Shown: one piece after another, positions 26,201-33,700 of the stretch
Numbering within the stretch: the first letter of the stretch is position 1
Layout of the letters: each line of letters begins with the position of its first letter
NCBI RefSeq assembly: GCF_004123835.1
Contig: NZ_MZMU01000022.1
Span: forward strand, 62,001 to 126,000
From: Rhizobium leguminosarum
GTDB taxonomy: Bacteria > Pseudomonadota > Alphaproteobacteria > Rhizobiales > Rhizobiaceae
DNA length: 64,000 nucleotides
Direction of reading: 5' to 3'
Made by a program: the position numbers and the translations under genes
Notes under the pieces: generated by a model
What the model saw: the letters and a program-made list of their open reading frames with translations, nothing else
What the model was told of the DNA's origin: nothing
The model's database searches: none

Positions 26201-27895
26201 TCAGATGGCCAGAGCTGCCTGTACCGCCGCCCGCGCATTCGGCAGGCCCGATCCAAAGAAATAGGCCATCTCGACGGCGTCCTCGCTTTCGGCGTTCATG
26301 CAATCCGCCGTCAATTTCCTCGTGCCGGGCGCGACAATGGCGTCCAGGCGGGATGCGGTCTTCAGAATTGATTTCACTTGATGCCCCGAGAGGCGGTCGC
26401 CGGGATTGTGGCGACTTTTGTAGGCCCGCTGTATCAGGGCACATAGCCCGCCCACCTGCGCCGACGCGCCTGATGTGCCCCCGAATGTGGTATAGTATCC
26501 ACCCCCGATGCCGAGATTGGTTCCGAACGGCACGATGGCCGACCACGGGTCGGAGCCATGATCATAGCCGAAAATCCCCGATAGGTCCGTCGTCAGCAGC
26601 GAGAAGTGTGAATAGCAGTATTCCCGCGTTCGAAAGGCGCTGTAGTCGTGCTGCGCGGCAAATGGAGCAAGCCGGTCGAGGCGCAACTGGTGCCTGTTGA
26701 AGACCTCCCCATCGTCGGAGGGAGAGACAACCGTCAATCCTTCGCCGTAATTGCTGTAACCCGAACGGAAACCTTCGACGGTAACGGCTCCAACGGCAAT
26801 GATGCCGTTGTCGTCGGCGGCAAGACTTGCCGGATAGATCAGCTGGCTCTCGCCGCTGTTTCCTGCGGCGCAGACAATCGGGATGTGCCGGCTGATGGCG
26901 AGGATGAGTTGTTTGAGGACATGCCACGGGCGATCCGGATTGGAGCCTTTCTGCGCAGCCTTCGGCTCCAGTTCGGGCTCACCCTGATCAGCAAGCGCAA
27001 TGCGCGTGAACAGATTGGCGGCATCCTGGTTTTTCCATAATTCCAGGTCGGCCTTCAGCTCGTTCTTCGGATCAACGATGCTGCGTTTCGGGTCAGGCAG
27101 ACCGCGCGGCAAGACGATTACGTCCGCTTTCTGAAGATAGGCATATAGGAAGGCCGCAATGAACTGCCTGACATCGTCTTCGAAGGACGTTCTGATCGAG
27201 ATGAGCCTTGAGAAGGGATCAACGCCGAAATAGGGGATGACATTGCGATTGCCGCTCGTACGCAGCTCGTCGCCATTCCCGTAGAAGGCTCCTTCCGGCG
27301 GAAGGCCTGGCGTGCCTTCTTCCGCAATAACGGCGGGTTCGCCGACGATCAGCCCTGCGCAGCAGGTACCATGCGACGCAAACAGCGATTCCGGATTGTA
27401 GAGCCGCCGGAGAACACCCTCCGACGCGGCGTATTCGGCAACCAGATCGCCGAGATAGTCTCGGTCGTCGTTCGAAAGGCCGATATTGCCGAGCGGAGCG
27501 ATGTCGAGCCCGGCAAAGAAGGCATATCTTTCCTCGCGGTCAAAGGACGTGGTCGTATCGAGAATTTCGAGAGCGCGCGCGCCGTAACGATGGGTTGTCA
27601 AATCGATTGACGCTTCGCGGTCAAGCCGGGTCGCCAGATTTGGATGATCGGGAGACACACCGACATCGATGAGCGCGACTCGTGCGGGTCGCAGCGGGCC
27701 GGCGGAAGCGATGGCATCCCAGACCGTGCCGGTGATGAGGGGATCGGGGAGTGCGCGTGCGGCGCTCGCATCGGGCGCTGGAGGCGCCGGCGGAGCCGAT
27801 CCGTATTCCGCGTCGACCACGCCTAAGGCAGTCAGGTGCCAGAGATAGTAGTAGTTGATCGGGGCGGGCTTAGGCATTTGTATTTGATCCGTCAT
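26201..27895 (-). CDS. Subtilisin-like serine peptidase (S8 family), cytoplasmic
   Basis: The 564-residue protein has a complete S8 triad: Asp77 in VALIDVGVSPDHPNL, His175 in FASHGTCCAGLI and Ser475 in FGGTSGASAQVGG, with the oxyanion Asn346 in CAAGNSGES. There is no signal peptide; the N-terminus is MTDQIQMPKPAPINYYYLWH. The enzyme therefore probably acts inside the cell. There is a large insertion between the His and Asn regions. The gene lies 33 bp after the PAP2-like gene and ends at a terminator. In peptide-maturation loci such proteases remove leader peptides. Here that role is inferred from the neighbours. Confidence 0.9.
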   Translation of the reverse strand: MTDQIQMPKPAPINYYYLWHLTALGVVDAEYGSAPPAPPAPDASAARALPDPLITGTVWDAIASAGPLRPARVALIDVGVSPDHPNLATRLDREASIDLTTHRYGARALEILDTTTSFDREERYAFFAGLDIAPLGNIGLSNDDRDYLGDLVAEYAASEGVLRRLYNPESLFASHGTCCAGLIVGEPAVIAEEGTPGLPPEGAFYGNGDELRTSGNRNVIPYFGVDPFSRLISIRTSFEDDVRQFIAAFLYAYLQKADVIVLPRGLPDPKRSIVDPKNELKADLELWKNQDAANLFTRIALADQGEPELEPKAAQKGSNPDRPWHVLKQLILAISRHIPIVCAAGNSGESQLIYPASLAADDNGIIAVGAVTVEGFRSGYSNYGEGLTVVSPSDDGEVFNRHQLRLDRLAPFAAQHDYSAFRTREYCYSHFSLLTTDLSGIFGYDHGSDPWSAIVPFGTNLGIGGGYYTTFGGTSGASAQVGGLCALIQRAYKSRHNPGDRLSGHQVKSILKTASRLDAIVAPGTRKLTADCMNAESEDAVEMAYFFGSGLPNARAAVQAALAI

Positions 27896-27928
27896 GATTG
27901 TAACCCTGTTGAGCAGCAGCTGGCGAAT

Positions 27929-28957
27929 TCAGACCCATTCGTCGTGTACGGCCTGAAACAGAGGACCGAACGCGTCGTGGAGGTAGGGAGCGAAGCGCCG
28001 CGCGAGATCTCGCCCTGCCTGCGTGTCGCTCGGATAGTGGAGGCCGGCCCATTCGCGATTTTCGGCGACGTTCTGGGCGATGCGGGCAAGCTCGTCGGTG
28101 GCCGGGTGTTCCGGCAGGATCGTCGCAAACGCCAAGGCGATCGAAAAGCACTGGAACGAATGATTGCTTGGATAGGATTCGTGGACCGGCACGGCGAGCA
28201 ACGGCCGCAGCATGGGCTCAAACTGGTTTGGCCGCAGCCGGTTGAACTGGCTCTTGTAGATCAGTCCGACATATTCGCAGGCAGTCAGGATCGCCTGGAA
28301 AAGGCCTTCCGTCTGCTCGAAACCGCCGATATCCTCGATATGCAATGCCCGAGTGAATTCCCCCACGGAGATCGTCGACTCGATTTGGATGTCGGGCAGG
28401 CGCCGCACGCGTTCGCGGTCGCGGCGTTGCATAGACAGCAGCACCGTCGTTTCGAGGCGGGTATAATCCGGGCCGGGCGGTGGAAGTATATCCAGCATTT
28501 CCCAGGTGAAGCGCCGCGCCGCGGTATAGGCGTTTCGTGACGGCTGCTGGTGAAGCCTGCGTAGCTCGAAGGAGGGGATAAGCTGCGATGTGCCGAGGCT
28601 ACCGCCATCCATCGTCGACTTGTTCTTATTCTTGTTCTTATTTTTGTTTTTGTTTTTGTTCAGCGACGCCTTGTTGAGCACCGACTTGTTCGCCACACTC
28701 TTGTTGAGGACCGAGGCTACGGCCATCGTCGCCATCATAGGCCCGGCTAGAAGCGATGCATCTTCGCCCGTGCCGGGGAAAAATGCAGGTTCGGCGGCTG
28801 CATCAGGCGCGGCCGGCGATGCACCGGCGAGAGGATCAACGCCGGCATCGACTCTGGGTTCGCATGGAAGGACCGTATCCGGCTCAATCCTGAATTTGTA
28901 ACTGTTTAGAAATAAAACAAGTTTTGATTGCGATTCGTGGGTAGTGTCCGCTTCCAT
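27929..28957 (-). CDS. PAP2/vanadium-haloperoxidase-fold protein with Asn-Lys repeats
   Basis: The C-terminal part of this 342-residue protein has the three PAP2 motifs: KSQFNRLRP (Lys235, Arg242), YPSNHS (His266; family usually PSGH, here Asn replaces Gly) and NREWAGLHYPSD (Arg301, His307, Asp311). The first 120 residues are different: an acidic, Ala/Pro-rich segment, then pentads NKSVA, NKSVL, NKASL, then seven consecutive NK pairs (residues 100-113). There is no signal peptide or membrane helix. The ATG has an AAGGAGG site 41 bp after the BTAD gene. Activity could be phosphatase or haloperoxidase. Whether the NK part is a linker, a binding tail or a modified peptide is unknown. Confidence 0.82.
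   Translation of the reverse strand: MEADTTHESQSKLVLFLNSYKFRIEPDTVLPCEPRVDAGVDPLAGASPAAPDAAAEPAFFPGTGEDASLLAGPMMATMAVASVLNKSVANKSVLNKASLNKNKNKNKNKNKNKSTMDGGSLGTSQLIPSFELRRLHQQPSRNAYTAARRFTWEMLDILPPPGPDYTRLETTVLLSMQRRDRERVRRLPDIQIESTISVGEFTRALHIEDIGGFEQTEGLFQAILTACEYVGLIYKSQFNRLRPNQFEPMLRPLLAVPVHESYPSNHSFQCFSIALAFATILPEHPATDELARIAQNVAENREWAGLHYPSDTQAGRDLARRFAPYLHDAFGPLFQAVHDEWV
28616..28705 (-). repeat. In-frame Asn-Lys coding repeat
   Basis: Within the PAP2-like gene, codons 85-113 encode three five-residue units starting with NK and then seven NK pairs. The DNA of the last part is a tandem hexamer (AACAAR) with a local A+T richness far above its surroundings. This kind of repeat can expand or contract by slippage. 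Confidence 0.9.
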
Positions 28958-28998
28958 TGCAGCCTCCTTGCGCGATGATGTGAAGAATTGTCCGGGGT

Positions 28999-30777
28999 TC
29001 AGCGCAGCTTGGCGCCGGCCTTGAGCAGGCCGTCGATCAAGATCTGGCCGCCGCCTGTGTCGAGCAGCGGATAGCCGCTGCCGCGGAAGTCGTTGATGGA
29101 GAAGCCGCCCTCGACTGCCTCAAGACGCTGCAGGTAATGCCGCGCGCCGCCGAGATCGTTGGAATGGGCATGACTGGAGGCAAGATAGCGCAGCAGGCTG
29201 TTGAAGTTCGGCCGTGCCCGCAAGGCTTCTTCGCCTGCAGTTATGGCTGCGGCATGGTCGCCTGCAAGCGCTGCCGCAATGCATTTGGTCGTATCGAAGT
29301 AATATTTATGCGGGCTGTAGACGCCGAGTTCCTGTACCCAACGCGCCATCGCCACCGCCTTGTCGGGCTGGCCTGCATAGCAGTGCAGCATTGCATAGAG
29401 GTCCCAACCGAGCGGCAGGGCCGGATTCAGGCGGATCGATTTTTCGAACAGGTTGGCCGCATAGTCGTATTCGCCGAACAGGAACGAATGGACGTGGCCG
29501 ACGAGCGCGAGCGACACGGAATTCTGCGGATCGAGTTCCAGCGCCTTGCGTGCATAGGCCTGGGCTTCCTCGATCAGATGCGCGTCCAGCGCGTTGAAAC
29601 GTTGGCCGACCTGAAAAGTCCGAATGAATGACAGCCAGGCAAAAGTCGATGATCGCGGCTGATACTGGATCTGTTCTTCCAGGCGCCGTTCCGCGTTATC
29701 GAGGTCGTCGCGCGACAGCCGAAAGATCGCATTGACGGCATCGATCAGGAGACCGTCTTGCGACAATCGGCTGTCGGTTGCCTGGATCTCCTGGAAATAG
29801 GCCAGCTGATCGACGGCCTGACTGATCAGCGCAGCGGCGATGCCGAACTCGCCCCGCTCGAACTGCGTGCGGTTGATTGCCTGACTGCCCAGCCAATGAA
29901 TACGGTTGTTGATCAGGTGCTTCATCACCAGTTCGATCAGCACCATGTCACCATCAAACGTCAGGCGAAGCTGTAGGCATATGGGAAGGCTGATCTGCTG
30001 TTCGTTCTCTTCAGTATCCGGCAAGCTAAAGGAGAGGTCGGTGACGCCAAAGCCCAGCCCATCGATGATGGCTTTTGCAATGAGGTTCTGGAACCGTGTC
30101 GCAGCAATTTGTCCGCCCTCTCCGGCACCCACCACGATGGGGGACAGAAGAGCCATCATCCATTGCCAGCCACCGCCGACCCGCCGCCCATATGGGTCGC
30201 TGCTGGCGATGTCCGCGGGTTTGCCTGTTCTCGACCTATCCGGGGCGCCTGTTAAAGGCAGCAGGGCGGAATGTTTGGCGACATCACGGCTCGGCTGCTG
30301 TCGCGGCTCGAATACATCGTGGACTTGTCCTTCATCGAGACGGCGATACCAGTTTTGCCTTTCCAGCGCCAACCAGTCCTCGAATTCGGGATCGCGGATG
30401 TCGATACCTTCGAGCAATTCGTCGGTAACTTGATCCGGAGACCGCTCCGTCCGAAGATCGGTATCGAGCACGAGTCGGTCCGTATCCAGCCAAACGGTAT
30501 TCTTATCCGCAATCAAGAGATCACGTGCCGGCCCCAGACTCTTATGAATGTCCAAAAGCGCCTGGCGTAGACTGGCTGCCGCCTGGTCATCGGAGCGATC
30601 GCTCCATAACTTGTCCCTAAGCCAGATTCTCGAACGCGAGCCCCGAGTGGACAATGCAAGCATTGCCAGAAGAGCCTGTGCCTTTTTGGATTTCGGAGCA
30701 ACAGATCGCCCCCCGGCGTCCACAAGGGCAAAAGGCCCGAGCAGGAACATCCGAAACGGATAGTGCTCCTTGTTCAT
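28999..30777 (-). CDS. SARP-type transcriptional regulator with BTAD and TPR domains
   Basis: The 592-residue protein begins with an OmpR/SARP-like winged helix. FRMFLLGPFALVDAGG starts it, then SKKAQALLAMLAL, and DDQAAASLRQALLDIHKSLG marks the typical SARP helix. A BTAD-like helical region follows to about residue 190. The rest contains a sensor-like region and TPR-type repeats (ARKALELDPQNSVSLALVGH is clear). Rhizobia have several such regulators. The ATG at 30777 directly precedes the wing domain, with GGTGG upstream; a longer reading frame to 30981 is less likely. It is the first gene before the PAP2-like and S8 genes and probably controls them. Its signal is unknown. Confidence 0.85.
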   Translation of the reverse strand: MNKEHYPFRMFLLGPFALVDAGGRSVAPKSKKAQALLAMLALSTRGSRSRIWLRDKLWSDRSDDQAAASLRQALLDIHKSLGPARDLLIADKNTVWLDTDRLVLDTDLRTERSPDQVTDELLEGIDIRDPEFEDWLALERQNWYRRLDEGQVHDVFEPRQQPSRDVAKHSALLPLTGAPDRSRTGKPADIASSDPYGRRVGGGWQWMMALLSPIVVGAGEGGQIAATRFQNLIAKAIIDGLGFGVTDLSFSLPDTEENEQQISLPICLQLRLTFDGDMVLIELVMKHLINNRIHWLGSQAINRTQFERGEFGIAAALISQAVDQLAYFQEIQATDSRLSQDGLLIDAVNAIFRLSRDDLDNAERRLEEQIQYQPRSSTFAWLSFIRTFQVGQRFNALDAHLIEEAQAYARKALELDPQNSVSLALVGHVHSFLFGEYDYAANLFEKSIRLNPALPLGWDLYAMLHCYAGQPDKAVAMARWVQELGVYSPHKYYFDTTKCIAAALAGDHAAAITAGEEALRARPNFNSLLRYLASSHAHSNDLGGARHYLQRLEAVEGGFSINDFRGSGYPLLDTGGGQILIDGLLKAGAKLR

Positions 30778-31001
30778 GCGATCCACCGGCACCGCCCCCG
30801 CTGCCTCCGATACGCTCGTTTGGCGGCCGGAAAACCTGGCATCCAGGGGCCAGTCTGCCACAACTTCGGCTCCTGGCAAGCAACCGGGAAGGGAAACCGG
30901 GATTGCGAAATGTAAATCTATGCTATGACGATGATCGAACTGAAGCATAACCGGTTGAAATCCCTCTGCGTAACTTCGCAAACCGGCCGTAGCATCCTGC
31001 C

Positions 31002-31019
31002 GTCAAAGCAGCGTCAAAG
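31002..31019. promoter_or_regulatory. Direct repeats upstream of the BTAD regulator gene
   Basis: Two copies of GTCAAAG start 11 bp apart, one helical turn. On the minus strand they read CTTTGAC twice. SARP regulators bind heptamer direct repeats with this spacing near the -35 region. They may instead be two overlapping TTGAC -35 boxes. They are 225 bp upstream of the predicted start. Confidence 0.35.
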
Positions 31020-31049
31020 AAATGTTGTTTGGGCACCGTAATTTTGCAG

Positions 31050-31165
31050 GCATCCGCCAAAGGCTGCGGAGTACTTAAAACGACGTGTCGGAGTTGCTCC
31101 AGCAGGAGCATCGACAGTCGCTCCGATCATCCAGCGCCGGGATGATGTCCCGGCGCTCTTTTGTT
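31050..31165 (+). ncRNA. Candidate small RNA ending at a strong terminator
   Basis: The gap between the BTAD gene start and the gabD-type gene end has no plus-strand gene. It nevertheless holds a perfect rho-independent terminator on the plus strand. Just upstream there is another inverted repeat (TGCTCC-AGC-AGGAGCA at about 31095-31110) and a wider TCGGAG/CTCCGA pairing. That arrangement is what a small structured RNA would show. The 5' end given is a guess, and no promoter is certain. Confidence 0.35.
31133..31165 (+). terminator. Rho-independent terminator, T-tract on plus strand
   Basis: AGCGCCGGGA, a five-base loop and TCCCGGCGCT form a perfect 10-bp stem, followed by CTTTTGTTTT on the plus strand. 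It is 18 bp beyond the stop of the minus-strand dehydrogenase gene. The T-tract points the other way, so it best fits a plus-strand transcript. Confidence 0.75.
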
Positions 31166-31174
31166 TTCCTGTAG

Positions 31175-32632
31175 TCAGGCGAGACCGCCGATGTGGAAGC
31201 TCTTCATTTCCAGATATTCGTCGATGCCGCATTGGGCGCCTTCACGGCCGAGGCCCGACTGCTTGACACCGCCGAAGGGAGCGACCTCGGTCGAGATCGC
31301 CCCTGTGTTCAGGCCGACCATCCCGAATTCGAGCGCTTCGGCGACACGCCAGGAGCGTTTCAGGCTCTCGGTGTAGAAATAGGCCGCAAGGCCGAAGGGC
31401 GTGGCGTTGGCGATGCTGATCGCCTCTTCCTCGTTGTCGAAACGGAAAAGCGGGGCAACGGGTCCGAAGGTCTCTTCGCTGGCAAGCTGCATCTCGGTCG
31501 TCGCACCGCCGAGCACCATCGGCACCGCATATTGATCGCCTTCAGGAACGGAACCTGCGGTGGCGAGGATCCTCGCTCCCTTGTCCACCGCATCGTCGAC
31601 ATGACGCTTGATCTTCTCGATCGCCGCCTTGTTGATCATCGGCCCGATATCCGTGCCGGCATCCGTGCCGGCCCCGACCTTCATGGCCGATACGCGTGCG
31701 GAAAGTTTGGCGGCAAAGGCCTCGTAGACGCCGGACTGGACGAGAAGCCGGTTGGCGCAGACGCAGGTCTGCCCGCCATTGCGGAATTTCGATGCGATTG
31801 CGCCTTCCACGGCAAGATCGAGATCGGCGTCGTCGAAGACGATGAAGGGCGCGTTGCCGCCGAGTTCGAGGCTGAGCCGCTTGACGCTGTCGGCCGCGCC
31901 GCGCATCAGCAGCGAGCCGACGCGGGTCGAGCCGGTGAAAGAGATCTTTCGGACGGTCTGGTTCGCCATCAGTTCGTCGCCGATACCGGCCGGCATGCCG
32001 GTGACGATATTGATCACGCCCTTGGGGATACCGGCGCGCTCCGCCAATACGCCGAGCGCCAGCGCCGAATAGGGGGTGAAGTCCGATGGCTTGATGACGA
32101 CCGTGCAGCCCGCGGCGAGCGCCGGCCCGACCTTGCGGGTGATCATCGCATTCGGAAAATTCCACGGCGTGATGATCGCCGATACGCCGACGGGCTCCTT
32201 CAGAACGACGATCCGCCGATCCGTCGTTGGCGAGGGAATGGTCGTCCCGCCGATGCGGCGCGCCTCCTCGGAAAACCATTTGATGAACGAGGCGCCATAG
32301 CGGATTTCACCGCGCGCTTCCGTCAGTGGCTTGCCCTGCTCACGGGTGAGAATCAGTGCCAGATCCTCGATATTGTCGAGCATCAGATCGTGCCAGGCTT
32401 CCAGCAACGCGCCGCGTTCGGCATTGGTCTTTGCGCGCCATGGACCAAAGGCCTTTTCCGCCGCCGCGATTGCCGCCCTCGTATCGGCTCCGTCCATGTC
32501 GGGCACCGTGCCCAGCACCTGCTGCGTCGCCGGGTCGATCACCTCGATCGTGCGTCCGGCTGCTGCCTCGCGCCATTCTCCGTCGATCAGTCCCTGCTGG
32601 CGAAACAGGCCGCTATCCTTTAATCCGTTCAT
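31175..32632 (-). CDS. gabD: NAD(P)-dependent succinate-semialdehyde dehydrogenase-like protein
   Basis: At 485 residues it is close to E. coli GabD (482). Seen: VSAIITPWNFPNAMITRK, the Rossmann motif FTGSTRVGS, the general-base region LELGGNAPFIVFDDADLD, and the catalytic cysteine in NGGQTCVCANR. The pair of cysteines in that last motif is characteristic of GabD. The ATG at 32632 has a GGAG site seven bases upstream; an ATG at 32644 is the alternative. It follows a tartrate-dehydrogenase-like gene by 15 bp and ends the minus-strand operon that starts at 37.7 kb. It converts a semialdehyde, most likely succinate or glutarate semialdehyde, to the acid. Confidence 0.9.
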   Translation of the reverse strand: MNGLKDSGLFRQQGLIDGEWREAAAGRTIEVIDPATQQVLGTVPDMDGADTRAAIAAAEKAFGPWRAKTNAERGALLEAWHDLMLDNIEDLALILTREQGKPLTEARGEIRYGASFIKWFSEEARRIGGTTIPSPTTDRRIVVLKEPVGVSAIITPWNFPNAMITRKVGPALAAGCTVVIKPSDFTPYSALALGVLAERAGIPKGVINIVTGMPAGIGDELMANQTVRKISFTGSTRVGSLLMRGAADSVKRLSLELGGNAPFIVFDDADLDLAVEGAIASKFRNGGQTCVCANRLLVQSGVYEAFAAKLSARVSAMKVGAGTDAGTDIGPMINKAAIEKIKRHVDDAVDKGARILATAGSVPEGDQYAVPMVLGGATTEMQLASEETFGPVAPLFRFDNEEEAISIANATPFGLAAYFYTESLKRSWRVAEALEFGMVGLNTGAISTEVAPFGGVKQSGLGREGAQCGIDEYLEMKSFHIGGLA

Positions 32633-32647
32633 TCTGTTCTCCATTGA

Positions 32648-33691
32648 TCAACCAAGTGCCGAAAGCACCGATGCCGTGATCGCGTCGGTCTTGTCCTTGC
32701 CGGGAATTGCGCCGATGCCGCGCGCCGTCGTCGCTTCGATTGATGCCATCAGCCTTGCGGCAGCAGCCGTTTCTCCCAAATGCTCCAGCATCATCGCGCC
32801 CGACCAGATGGCGGCGATCGGATTGGCGATGCCGAGATGAGCGATATCGGGCGCCGAGCCGTGGACCGGTTCGAACATCGACGGCGCCGAGCGATCGGGG
32901 TTGATGTTGGCGGAGGCTGCAAAGCCAAGCCCGCCCTGGATGGCGGCGCCGAGGTCGGTCAGGATATCGCCGAACAGGTTGGAGGCGACCACGACGTCGA
33001 GGCTATCAGGCGCCATGACCATGCGGGCGGCCATGGCGTCGATATGGTAGCTGGTCACCTCGACATCGGGATATTCGGCGGAGAGCCTCTGGGTGATCTC
33101 GTCCCAGAAGACCATCGAATATTTCTGCGCGTTGGACTTCGTCACCGAGGCAAGCTTGCCGCTGCGCGCACGCGCTTGCTCAAAGCCGAAGCGCAGAATG
33201 CGCTCGACCCCCTTGCGGGTGAAAATCGAGGTCTCGACCGCCACCTCATTATCGGTGCCCTGGTGGACGCGGCCACCGGCGCCAGAATATTCGCCCTCGG
33301 TGTTTTCCCGAATGCAGAGGATGTCGAAGCCATCAGACCGCAACGGCCCTTGCACACCCGGCAGCAGGCGGTGCGGGCGGATATTGGCATATTGCACGAA
33401 GGCCTTGCGGATCGGCAGCAAAAGCCCATGCAGCGACACCGAATCCGGCACTTTGCGAGGCCAGCCGACGGCGCCGAGCAGGATTGCATCGAAGGATCTG
33501 AGCGTTTCGATGCCATCGGCGGGCATCATGCTGCCGTTCTCCAGATAGTAGTCGCAGGACCAGGGATAGCTGGTTGCGTCAAGAGAAAATCCGTTCAGGC
33601 GAGCTGCCTTTTCGAGCACGGCCCAGGCTGCTGCCGTCACGTCACGGCCGATGCCGTCTCCGGGCAGAAGGGCGATTTTGTAGGTTTTCAT
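32648..33691 (-). CDS. Isopropylmalate/isocitrate dehydrogenase family protein, tartrate dehydrogenase-like
   Basis: The 347-residue protein of the beta-decarboxylating dehydrogenase family starts with KIALLPGDGIGRDVTAAA. It has the substrate motif ICIRENTEGEYSG-type region (residues about 127-139), catalytic Lys in VTKSNAQKYSMVFWDE, and metal-binding Asp in VASNLFGDILTDLGAAIQGG. The pattern and length match tartrate dehydrogenase/D-malate dehydrogenase (TtuC/DmlA) better than LeuB or Icd. It would oxidise and often decarboxylate a malate- or tartrate-like acid. It lies between two aldehyde dehydrogenase genes with 9-15 bp gaps, clearly in one operon. Confidence 0.88.
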   Translation of the reverse strand: MKTYKIALLPGDGIGRDVTAAAWAVLEKAARLNGFSLDATSYPWSCDYYLENGSMMPADGIETLRSFDAILLGAVGWPRKVPDSVSLHGLLLPIRKAFVQYANIRPHRLLPGVQGPLRSDGFDILCIRENTEGEYSGAGGRVHQGTDNEVAVETSIFTRKGVERILRFGFEQARARSGKLASVTKSNAQKYSMVFWDEITQRLSAEYPDVEVTSYHIDAMAARMVMAPDSLDVVVASNLFGDILTDLGAAIQGGLGFAASANINPDRSAPSMFEPVHGSAPDIAHLGIANPIAAIWSGAMMLEHLGETAAAARLMASIEATTARGIGAIPGKDKTDAITASVLSALG

Positions 33692-33700
33692 CGCAGGTCC

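Noticed and set aside
28616..28705. Tandem repeats as a possible CRISPR-like array
   Set aside because: The repeats are in-frame codons for NK inside a gene. There are no spacers and no cas genes.
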